Source: Mediannikoviicoccus sp037890055 (GTDB lineage: Bacteria > Bacillota > Clostridia > Tissierellales > Peptoniphilaceae). From it: a stretch of 64,000 bases of DNA. A model generated the notes under the pieces. The model worked only from the letters and a program-made list of their open reading frames with translations, was not told the origin of the DNA and did not search any database. The stretch lies in assembly GCA_037890055.1 (NCBI GenBank), contig JBBKBD010000004.1. The stretch is one strand, 5' to 3'. Made by a program: the position numbers and the translations under genes. Shown here piece after piece: positions 35,235-41,984 of the stretch. Every line of letters starts with the position of its first letter. The stretch's first letter is position 1.

Positions 35235-35256
35235 AAACGGCAGAAAAACGGCAGAA
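35235..35256. repeat. Perfect 11-bp tandem repeat beside the integrase
   Basis: AAACGGCAGAA occurs twice in tandem (35235-35245 and 35246-35256), 34 bases beyond the integrase stop. This is where attL and arm-type integrase sites are expected. The other attachment site is outside the window, so the core cannot be defined. Confidence 0.5.
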
Positions 35257-35289
35257 ATTATTTTATTGCTTATGATGGTTCGTGATTGT

Positions 35290-36330
35290 TTATCCCATTA
35301 ATTCTCTTATGGCTTCAATTCTTTGTTCATCTCTTTGTGAGTAAGTTTTCATTACAAGTTCTACGGTGTCTCCTAGTAGTTCGGCAACTGTTTTAAAATC
35401 TACTCCATTAGATATTAAGTGAGTGGCAAAAGAGTGCCTGAAACAATGAGGGGTAAAACCCTCATAACCTATTTTGCTTGTGTGTTTTTTTATTTTAGAG
35501 CGGTATGAGTCATAAGATATTACAAACAGTCTACCTCGATAATCTAAAGGATTTGATTTGATATGGTTTTGTATCTTGTCATATAACTGTTTTGTAATTG
35601 GCACTGTATGAGGTTTCTTATTTTTTAGTTCGTCAAATTGTTTGATTTTATAATTAAATTGTTTGTTCACATAAATTTCATAAGGTTTAATATCACTTAT
35701 AGTAAGTCCCAAGAGCTCACCTGCACGAACGCCAGTGTTGATATTAACCTCGGTCATTAGTTGAAATTCTTTGTCCTTTTCAAGTGTGGGGTACAAGATT
35801 TTATAGTATTCATCTAGCGTCATTATTTCCTTTTGTTTTTGTACTTTGTAAGTCACTTTTTGTTTCCTTAAAGGGTTTAGACTTATGATTTCAAGTTCTT
35901 CTATAAAGAAGTTAAATAACGCCTGCACGTTCCTTTGGAAATTATATCTTGCACCAGGTTTATATTTATCACTTAGTATAAAGTTAAAATCAATCGGCTT
36001 AAAAGAAACTACCTTTTTATCAAGTACATTTTCAAGCAAGTTAAAAGCTTGTTCATATTGCCTTATAGTCCCATAAGCTAATTTATCTTTTCTTGCTTTA
36101 TAAAAGATGTCTATACCTTCTTGTAGCGTAATATTTGAGTACTCATTTGAGGGGTCGTCCATGGACTCTAACTCTCTCATAGCTGTGATTGTCCAAGACC
36201 TGGCTTGGTTCATATTTGTAAAACCTTGTTTTGATTTTTGTCTCCAAGTCTTTTTATCTTCTGGTCGATAAGGCAAAATTGCCTGTATCGTGTTGTTTCT
36301 CTCTCTGTAAATTGGTTCACCAAATAACAT
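35290..36330 (-). CDS. Phage tyrosine integrase
   Basis: A 346-residue site-specific recombinase. The N-terminal part (residues 1-60) resembles arm-type DNA-binding domains, residues 65-165 the SAM-like core-binding domain, and residues 175-340 the catalytic domain. It shows Arg in TGVRAGELLGL, HCFRHSFATHL, and the nucleophile Tyr in VMKTYSQRD. The usual second His in LLGH is Asp here (LLGDT), which occurs in active phage integrases. It faces out of the phage and marks the left end of the prophage. Confidence 0.94.
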   Translation of the reverse strand: MLFGEPIYRERNNTIQAILPYRPEDKKTWRQKSKQGFTNMNQARSWTITAMRELESMDDPSNEYSNITLQEGIDIFYKARKDKLAYGTIRQYEQAFNLLENVLDKKVVSFKPIDFNFILSDKYKPGARYNFQRNVQALFNFFIEELEIISLNPLRKQKVTYKVQKQKEIMTLDEYYKILYPTLEKDKEFQLMTEVNINTGVRAGELLGLTISDIKPYEIYVNKQFNYKIKQFDELKNKKPHTVPITKQLYDKIQNHIKSNPLDYRGRLFVISYDSYRSKIKKHTSKIGYEGFTPHCFRHSFATHLISNGVDFKTVAELLGDTVELVMKTYSQRDEQRIEAIRELMG

Positions 36331-36393
36331 AGTTTGTCTCCTTTCAGATTTGTATGTTATAAGGTAAATGATATGTGGGTGGGGTTATTTGTG

Positions 36394-36475
36394 TTATAAT
36401 ATTAATAGATTGTAATGTTACTTTTACATTTTTCAAAGAAATCTCTCTTGGTCGGGGGATTTTTTTGTTTGTGTT
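36394..36475 (+). ncRNA. Candidate small RNA between integrase and lipoprotein genes
   Basis: On the plus strand, opposite to both neighbours, an extended -10 box TGTTATAAT ends at 36399. About 40 bases later a hairpin AAATCTCTC / GGGGGATTT (G-U pairs) leads into seven T, ending at 36475. This would give an RNA of about 70 bases. No -35 box is seen. The hairpin might instead serve only as a spacer element. Confidence 0.35.
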
Positions 36476-36478
36476 AAT

Positions 36479-37015
36479 TTAATTTAGTGTAGATAAGTCT
36501 ATAGTAGTTTTATATGGATCACTTGATAAAGTTATTAGCTCATCAAGTTCTAGCTCAAGTGGTTTTGATAAGTCTGTAATACCTACAGTTGCAAAGCAAT
36601 TTTCTATACTTGCACCTGGTTTTACTTCTTTTTGTCCTACTCCAAGGTCAACGTCATCTACAAAAAGCATATCGTCAGTTTCTACTCCATCTTGGAATCC
36701 TTTGAAATTAATAGACATGAAAGGTGCCATAGTTTCTTTTGAGTTATTTTTCCAGTCATAAGTGATAACTAAAACATCCTTACCCTCATAATCTTTTGAA
36801 AGTCTATACTCTTTTACTGTTACTTCAAAGTCACCTAAAGTTATAGGTTGACCAAGTACAAGTTCTTTACTTTCTTCTTTTGGAGCCTCAGTTTGTTCAG
36901 TTTGTTCGGTTGCTTTAGTTGGAGCTTGTGTGCCTTCTGGCTTTGATTGCTCCGTGTTTCCTCCACATGATGTTAGTGTTAACATCAGTGCTGCCAATAA
37001 AATTATTTTTTTCAT
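36479..37015 (-). CDS. Prophage lipoprotein with DUF5067-like domain
   Basis: A 178-residue lipoprotein. The signal peptide MKKIILLAALMLTLTSC gives a lipid-bearing Cys at residue 17; a Thr/Glu/Gln/Pro-rich linker to about residue 48 follows. The folded domain LGDFEVTVKEYRLSKDYEGKD ... YDWKNNSKETMAPF has the immunoglobulin-like look of DUF5067/DUF4352. It is transcribed with the repressor, so it should be made in the lysogen. That position between repressor and integrase is where some Firmicute phages carry superinfection-exclusion lipoproteins. Confidence 0.82.
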   Translation of the reverse strand: MKKIILLAALMLTLTSCGGNTEQSKPEGTQAPTKATEQTEQTEAPKEESKELVLGQPITLGDFEVTVKEYRLSKDYEGKDVLVITYDWKNNSKETMAPFMSINFKGFQDGVETDDMLFVDDVDLGVGQKEVKPGASIENCFATVGITDLSKPLELELDELITLSSDPYKTTIDLSTLN

Positions 37016-37064
37016 TTCTTCCTCCTAAAAATTTATTTATAAAGTAGGGGGTTTAATCCCTACT

Positions 37065-37727
37065 CTATATTACTACTGTATACATGATTACCTTTCCTAT
37101 GATATCTACAGTCTCACTCTCTAAGTCGTAGACTATATCTGTAAAAGCAGGAGAGGTTGACTCAGGTTTAAATATAATTTTATTATCAACTTTATAATAT
37201 CTTTTCACGCTGTAGTCGTGAGAGCTATCGTTAAATACGACTATGTCTCCGTCTTTTATATCTAGTGATGATTGATAAGGTAAAATTGCCACTAGGGAGT
37301 CATTTGGGATAATTTTATTCATTGAATCACCATAAACTTTCATGATTATGATGTCGCTATTTCCTGCATACTTACCAAGTAATTTTGACGGTATAGATAT
37401 TTCTTGATAATTTTGTCCGTCGATATTTTCAGGCTTACCTGCTGCTACTGGTGTAGGTATATATTTATAACTGTGCATAATATCGGCTTTTCCTAAAAAC
37501 TCAACCTTTTCATCTAAACCTAGTAAGTAATTCATATCTTGATTAAATTCTTTTGCATATGCTGCCAAGTAAGTATTTAAAGGTTCGGCTTTGTCATTTT
37601 CCCACCTTGAAACCATGCTTTTTGAAATGCTAAGATTATATTTTTTATTAAGTCTCTCTGTTAATTCGTCCATAGATAAATTATGATTTAATCTAACTTC
37701 TCTTAATTTTTCTCCTAAACTTTTCAT
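37065..37727 (-). CDS. CI-like prophage repressor with S24 peptidase domain
   Basis: A 220-residue lysogeny repressor. Residues 1-70 form an XRE HTH (LREVRLNHNLSMDELTERLN; SKSMVSRWEN). A hinge leads to a LexA/S24 self-cleaving domain at about residues 100-215, with a likely Ala-Gly cleavage site in PVAAGKPEN, the catalytic Ser in GDSMNKI and Lys in SVKRYYKV. Induction by RecA is therefore likely. Its minus-strand promoter (TTGCTA, 17 bases, TATAAT; 37780-37752) overlaps an operator half-site, so it controls itself. Confidence 0.93.
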   Translation of the reverse strand: MKSLGEKLREVRLNHNLSMDELTERLNKKYNLSISKSMVSRWENDKAEPLNTYLAAYAKEFNQDMNYLLGLDEKVEFLGKADIMHSYKYIPTPVAAGKPENIDGQNYQEISIPSKLLGKYAGNSDIIIMKVYGDSMNKIIPNDSLVAILPYQSSLDIKDGDIVVFNDSSHDYSVKRYYKVDNKIIFKPESTSPAFTDIVYDLESETVDIIGKVIMYTVVI

Positions 37728-37751
37728 GTGATCACCTCCGTCTTCTTCTTT

Positions 37752-37863
37752 ATTATATCAAATATGTTCCTATATAGCAATAAAAAATTATCAAAAAATG
37801 AAAAAAAGTTGTTGACAAAGGAACAAAAATGAATTATACTTATATTAGTTCCAAGATAGGAAC
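37752..37863. promoter_or_regulatory. Divergent lysogeny switch: CI and Cro promoters with GTTCC/GGAAC operators
   Basis: Rightward promoter: TTGACA (37812-37817), 17 bases, TATACT (37835-37840). Leftward promoter: TTGCTA (37780-37775), 17 bases, TATAAT (37757-37752) on the minus strand. A full operator GTTCCAAGATAGGAAC is at 37848-37863. A partial one, GTTCCTATATAGCAAT, is at 37766-37781 over the leftward -35, and a half-site GGAAC is at 37820-37824 between the rightward boxes. Confidence 0.8.
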
Positions 37864-37883
37864 AAAAAAAAGGGGGTGAAACT

Positions 37884-38084
37884 ATGCAACAACCATATTT
37901 TAAATTAAAAGCTTATTTTGTAGAAAAGAACATACCTTTCAAGGACGTGGCTAAGTTACTTGGTATTACTGAGCAAAATTTTAGCTCTAAAATCAATAGA
38001 AACGGTCAAGATTTTACACTTCCGCAAGTTAGAAAGTTATGTTCAGAATTTAAATTAGATCCTAATGAATTTTTTTTGAGATAA
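37884..38084 (+). CDS. Cro-like small HTH protein
   Basis: A 66-residue protein with a single helix-turn-helix (FKDVAKLLGITEQNFSSKINR) and a short C-terminal helix (VRKLCSEFKLDPNEFF). It is the first gene right of the lysogeny switch, transcribed divergently from the CI-like repressor, which is the position of Cro. A GGGGGTGA ribosome site precedes the ATG, and an operator lies just behind the gene. Confidence 0.88.
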   Translation: MQQPYFKLKAYFVEKNIPFKDVAKLLGITEQNFSSKINRNGQDFTLPQVRKLCSEFKLDPNEFFLR

Positions 38085-38086
38085 AA

Positions 38087-38102
38087 GTTCCTATAAAGGA
38101 AC
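38087..38102. promoter_or_regulatory. Third repressor operator after the cro-like gene
   Basis: GTTCCTATAAAGGAAC matches the GTTCC-N6-GGAAC consensus seen in the switch region. It starts 2 bases past the cro-like stop. Confidence 0.75.
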
Positions 38103-38137
38103 AAAATTACAAGGTAAATGAAAATAGGTGGGGACTT

Positions 38138-38431
38138 ATGGAAATTACAGATGTATCAATAATTAATAAAAAAGAGTTAGCAACAAGGTGGAATTGCTCT
38201 CAAAACTACATCAATAAACTTGAAGATGAGGGAGTGATTACAAGACTACCAATAAATAGGTGTTGCTACTCTTTAAGACAGATTTTAGAGATTGAAGGGA
38301 CAAATCCTGAACCTGAAATGGTGCTACTGGATTATAAAAGAATAAAAAAAGAAAACGAGGAGTTAAAGGAAGAGGTTTATAACCTTAACAAGAAGATTTT
38401 TAAGTTAAAGGAAGTGATGGAAATATGGTAG
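38138..38431 (+). CDS. Phage DNA-binding protein, excisionase/MerR-like
   Basis: A 97-residue protein. The N-terminal 50 residues have an excisionase-like winged HTH (INKKELATRWNCSQNYINKLEDEGVI), and residues 60-97 a coiled coil (KRIKKENEELKEEVYNLNKKIFKLKE). It may direct excision or early gene control. AGGTGGGG lies just before the ATG. The stop overlaps the next small gene. Confidence 0.8.
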   Translation: MEITDVSIINKKELATRWNCSQNYINKLEDEGVITRLPINRCCYSLRQILEIEGTNPEPEMVLLDYKRIKKENEELKEEVYNLNKKIFKLKEVMEIW

Positions 38432-38589
38432 CAAATAAAGAAATTTTGGAAGAAGATTTATTCTATTGTTTAAAAGATATTCAAATTTTAAGAGAGAAAT
38501 TGAAAATGTATGAAAGAGATCAAAAAGAACTGGATAGACTTTCAAAAATTAAAAAAGAATTAATAGAAAAGTTGGCTGAGTATGATTAA
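38425..38589 (+). CDS. Small coiled-coil phage protein (54 residues)
   Basis: ATG at 38425 overlaps the end of the previous gene, and the stop at 38587-38589 overlaps the next start by 8 bases. The product is charged and helical (ILREKLKMYERDQKELDRLSK). Gapless coupling on both sides supports it as a real gene. Function unknown. Confidence 0.65.
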   Translation: MVANKEILEEDLFYCLKDIQILREKLKMYERDQKELDRLSKIKKELIEKLAEYD

Positions 38590-38821
38590 GTTTAATAATT
38601 TAGAAAAAGCCTGCAAGGAGCTTGATTTCTACTTATTAGAAGCAGATTACAATCACTTAATCGTGACGGCAGGAAGATTTGAAGACTATATATGTATACA
38701 CAAAGAAGAAGCTTGGAACATTAGTTTTGAAGTAAGGTTTAGGTGGTTAGAATCAGATAAAAAAGCAAGGCTAATTAAAGCTATTACAAAAGATTATGAG
38801 GAGGTTTTAAATGGAGATTAA
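38582..38821 (+). CDS. Hypothetical early phage protein
   Basis: A 79-residue soluble protein with mixed charge (LEKACKELDFYLLEADYNHL). It has no recognisable motif. It overlaps the genes on both sides (8 and 11 bases), so it belongs to the early operon. Confidence 0.7.
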   Translation: MIKFNNLEKACKELDFYLLEADYNHLIVTAGRFEDYICIHKEEAWNISFEVRFRWLESDKKARLIKAITKDYEEVLNGD

Positions 38822-39044
38822 GAAAGAAAAGAAAGAGTTTAAAGATACAAGGCTGGCATACAACATAAGACAGTTTGTCTACAGCTACAGAAGATGGAAA
38901 AGATATAACAGAGCTGAAATCAAGTTTTGGAAGAAGTTAAATTTTTGGATAGCGGCTAGTTTGGTAAGTCTAGGTGCAGGTGCAATTGTGGTTTATATTT
39001 TTGTACAAACTTTAATTAGGTGGGTCGTTTTAGGAGAATATTAG
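38811..39044 (+). CDS. Small phage membrane protein
   Basis: A 77-residue protein with a very basic N-terminal half (YSYRRWKRYNRAEIKFWKK) and one membrane helix at about residues 46-70. The ribosome site GAGGAG lies in the end of the preceding gene. It may be a membrane-active early protein such as an exclusion factor, but there is no direct evidence. Confidence 0.7.
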   Translation: MEIKKEKKEFKDTRLAYNIRQFVYSYRRWKRYNRAEIKFWKKLNFWIAASLVSLGAGAIVVYIFVQTLIRWVVLGEY

Positions 39045-39054
39045 GAGGTAGAAA

Positions 39055-39516
39055 ATGAAATTATACGAGTTAACTGAAAGTTATGTAAGATTGATGGACT
39101 TAGAGGGTGACTTTGAAAGTGCCTTAGGTGTGATTGATGATGAAATTGAAGTAAAGGCTGATGGTATCGCAAAAGTTATTAAGGAGTTAGAGGGTGACTC
39201 TCTAAAATTCAAGGAAGAGATTGATAGGCTTAATAGTATACGCAAATCTACTGAAAATAGAATTTCAGACCTAAAATCTTACCTTGAATTTAATATGAAG
39301 AGAGTGAATAAAACTAAGTTTAAAACTGATTTATTCTCTTTCAATATACAAAAAAATAGGGGTTCTGTAAAGGTGCTTGATGAAAGCAAGGTTCCTGAAA
39401 AGTATCTTATACACAAAACTTCTGTGGATAAAACTAAAATCTATCAAGATTTAAAGGATGGAGTTGATGTTGAAGGTGTAATGTTGCAAGAAAGTGAAAG
39501 TTTGAGGATTAGATAA
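39055..39516 (+). CDS. Siphovirus Gp157-like protein
   Basis: A 153-residue protein matching the Gp157 family: N-terminal LYELTESYVRLMDL, a helical middle region to about residue 85 (KSTENRISDLKSYL) and a beta-rich C-terminus (FSFNIQKNRGSVKVLDES..PEKYLI). This family is common in Firmicute phage replication/recombination modules and was first linked to phage resistance. It is followed by a Sak4-like ATPase, the usual neighbour. The two genes share one base. Confidence 0.88.
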   Translation: MKLYELTESYVRLMDLEGDFESALGVIDDEIEVKADGIAKVIKELEGDSLKFKEEIDRLNSIRKSTENRISDLKSYLEFNMKRVNKTKFKTDLFSFNIQKNRGSVKVLDESKVPEKYLIHKTSVDKTKIYQDLKDGVDVEGVMLQESESLRIR

Positions 39517-40211
39517 TGAAAATTTTTAAGGCTAGTGATTTAAAGGAAAGTAAGGCAACTTACTTAATTTATGGAAATCCTGGGACTGGGAAGACTACAG
39601 CTATAAAATATTTACCTGGCAAAAAGCTTGTTGTAGATATTGATAAGTCTTCCGTAGTCCTTATGGGAGAAGATGATATAGATATCTTGGAGATTGACTC
39701 TTATAAGATATGGGAAAGTTGGATTGAGGCTGTGAAGTATATAAAGGATAATTTTAAAGATTATGATTTTATCGTGATTGATAATGTGACTGAGTTATTT
39801 AGATCCATATTAGCACAGCAAGGTAGAGAGGGGAAAAATAATCGTGTGCCAAGTATGGCAGACTACCAAAGAAGTGACTTTGTGATTATGGACAGTTTCA
39901 GAGCTATAAAAAGTGTTGATTGTAATGTTTTGTTTACTGCTTGGGAAACTTCGGACAAGTGGGAAACTGAAGCAGGGCAGATATTTAATCGTGCTATTCC
40001 TGATATTAGAAGGACGATATTAAATAATTTTTTAGGGTTATGTGATGTTGTTGGTCGTTTAATAATCAGTGAAAAGGACGAAGAGATTAAGAGGGGTTTT
40101 GTACTACAACCAAGTATGGATGTGTATGCAAAAAATCGTCTTGATGATAGAAAAGGGTGTTTACAAAGTGAGCTTGTACGAGTATCAACAGGAAATAGTG
40201 CAGAAGACTAG
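39516..40211 (+). CDS. Phage RecA-like ATPase, Sak4/AAA_24 type
   Basis: A 231-residue P-loop ATPase. Walker A is YGNPGTGKTT near residue 23, and Walker B is YDFIVIDNVTEL near residue 86. The family covers phage nucleotide-binding proteins that act as single-strand annealing recombinases with an SSB partner. It sits between Gp157 and a helicase, in the standard recombination/replication block. The helicase start lies within its 3' end. Confidence 0.88.
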   Translation: MKIFKASDLKESKATYLIYGNPGTGKTTAIKYLPGKKLVVDIDKSSVVLMGEDDIDILEIDSYKIWESWIEAVKYIKDNFKDYDFIVIDNVTELFRSILAQQGREGKNNRVPSMADYQRSDFVIMDSFRAIKSVDCNVLFTAWETSDKWETEAGQIFNRAIPDIRRTILNNFLGLCDVVGRLIISEKDEEIKRGFVLQPSMDVYAKNRLDDRKGCLQSELVRVSTGNSAED

Positions 40212-41490
40212 GACGGCTATATTAAATGGTTATAAACATCCATGCATTGTGTCTCCATGTGGAAGTGGTAAAAGTTACATCATATCTCACATGGTAAAAG
40301 GGGCAACGGACAAGGGAAATAGGGTTTTATTTCTTGTTCATAGAAAAGAACTTAAAGAGCAGATAGAAGAGGACTTTGAAAAGTTTGGAGTCAATCCTGA
40401 TTTGCTTGATGTCTACATGGTTCAGACTGCTACTAATCGCCTTGATAAAATCAAGTGTCCCAAGATGATTGTGACGGATGAAAACCATCACAGCATGGCA
40501 AAGACTTATAGGGATATATATGAAGCCTTTCCAAGTGCAACAAGGATTGGTTTTACTGCTACACCTATTAGGCTTGATGGAAAAGGGCTTGGAGATATTA
40601 ACGATATTTTAATCGAGGGACCTTCTGTGAAATGGCTGATAGAGAACAACTTTTTAGCACCTTATAAGTATTATGCACCAAGGGCCTTAGATACTCACGT
40701 TTTAAAAAAGAGAGCTGGAGAGTATACAAAGGCAAGTATTGATGAGGCTATGAGCAAGGGCGCTATATTTGGTGATGTTATTGGTCACTATAAAAAGTTA
40801 GCTCTAGGGCAGCAAGCTATTTGCTACTGCCACAGTGTAAGTTATAGCATGAGGATTGCTAAGTATTTTACTGGGGCAGGTATAAGTGCCAAACATATAT
40901 CGGCAGATACTCCTAAGGATAAAAGGGAAGAAATTATCGAAGATTTTAGGAGTGGGAAGATAAAGATTTTATGTAATGTCGATTTGATTGGAGAGGGTTT
41001 CAACGTGCCTGACTGCTCCTGTGTGATTTTACTAAGACCTACTGCCTCTCTAAGTCTATATATACAGCAGGCTATGAGGTGTATGAGATACAAAAAAGGC
41101 AAGGTTGCGACGATTATTGACCATGTAGGAAATGTTGAAAGACACAACCTGCCTGATACTCCTCACGAGTGGAGCTTGGAGGGGGAGAAGGTGGCAAAGA
41201 GGGACAGAGAAAAAGGCGAAGTTAGTATTAAAATTTGTCCTGAGTGTTTCAGTGCCAATCCGTCTAAGTGTAGCCTTTGTCTACAGTGTGGAGCTGAGTT
41301 AAAAACTGAAGAAAAAGAGTTAGAAGAAATCAAGGATGTAGAGTTGGAAGAAGTCAAGACTGAATTTGTCGTTGACTATAGGGAGCCTGAAGACTGTAAG
41401 TCTATGGGTGAATTGTATGATTTAGCTAAAAATAGAGGTTATAAGCCTGGTTGGGCTTACTACCAAGGGAAAATATTAGGATATATCTAG
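40168..41490 (+). CDS. Phage DEAD/DEAH-type helicase
   Basis: A 440-residue SF2 helicase. Motif I is SPCGSGKSY near residue 24, motif II is the unusual VTDENHHSM, motif III is FTATPIR, and the C-terminal RecA-like lobe has GEGFNVPDCS and QQAMRCMRYKKGK. A zinc-ribbon-like stretch (CPECFSANPSKCSLCLQCG) follows near residue 355. I chose the GTG at 40168, preceded by AAAAGGG, because it opens with SLYEYQQEIV. A longer frame from 40069 would run 142 bases into the preceding gene. Confidence 0.88.
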   Translation: MSLYEYQQEIVQKTRTAILNGYKHPCIVSPCGSGKSYIISHMVKGATDKGNRVLFLVHRKELKEQIEEDFEKFGVNPDLLDVYMVQTATNRLDKIKCPKMIVTDENHHSMAKTYRDIYEAFPSATRIGFTATPIRLDGKGLGDINDILIEGPSVKWLIENNFLAPYKYYAPRALDTHVLKKRAGEYTKASIDEAMSKGAIFGDVIGHYKKLALGQQAICYCHSVSYSMRIAKYFTGAGISAKHISADTPKDKREEIIEDFRSGKIKILCNVDLIGEGFNVPDCSCVILLRPTASLSLYIQQAMRCMRYKKGKVATIIDHVGNVERHNLPDTPHEWSLEGEKVAKRDREKGEVSIKICPECFSANPSKCSLCLQCGAELKTEEKELEEIKDVELEEVKTEFVVDYREPEDCKSMGELYDLAKNRGYKPGWAYYQGKILGYI

Positions 41491-41501
41491 GAGGAAAGAG
41501 A

Positions 41502-41984
41502 ATGTTTAAAATTGATTATGATTTAGCGCAAAATTATGTTGAGGGTGGAGTTTATGAAATGTACTTCGAGGACTACGAACAAAGAGTTGCGAATAGTGGA
41601 ACAAGGTTCTTTTTGCTACACGGAGTTATAAGAAAAGATGTAAACCAAAGTAATCAAGGAAGAAAGGTGTTGTACAACCTATGGTGTTCAAAGGATACTG
41701 GAGAACTAAATATGGGTTTTGTGGCACAAATTGCAAGGGCTGTTAAACTTGCGAATGGGACTGAATTTAAGTCAGAAGACGACGTTTTAAAAGCTTTGAT
41801 GTATAAGCCTTTTAAGGCAAAGATAACCTTAGAAACTAATGAATTTAATGGAAGACAGTACACTAATAATGTGTATAAGGGATTTAAAGAAAGTGACTTC
41901 CCTCAAATCGCACCTGGGACTATGGTAGAGGGCGCAACTATGATTAATAATAACAATTCAAACAATGAGGATGTGCCATTTTAA
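41502..41984 (+). CDS. DUF669 phage replication protein
   Basis: A 160-residue protein resembling DUF669: FKIDYDLAQNYVEGGVYEM, a beta-rich core, and an acidic Asn-rich tail ending NNEDVPF. The tail looks like the C-terminal tip of single-strand DNA-binding proteins, so it may be the SSB partner of the recombinase. AGGAGGAA at 41490-41497 fixes the start at 41502. The stop overlaps the primase start by one base. Confidence 0.85.
   Translation: MFKIDYDLAQNYVEGGVYEMYFEDYEQRVANSGTRFFLLHGVIRKDVNQSNQGRKVLYNLWCSKDTGELNMGFVAQIARAVKLANGTEFKSEDDVLKALMYKPFKAKITLETNEFNGRQYTNNVYKGFKESDFPQIAPGTMVEGATMINNNNSNNEDVPF

Noticed and set aside
35290..36330. Integrase as inactive because of Asp in place of His in the LLGH motif
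   Set aside because: The Arg, His-x-x-Arg and Tyr are present, and Asp at this position occurs in functional phage integrases as far as I know.
40069..40167. N-terminal extension of the phage helicase
   Set aside because: It lies fully inside the Sak4-like gene and its sequence is unlike any helicase start.
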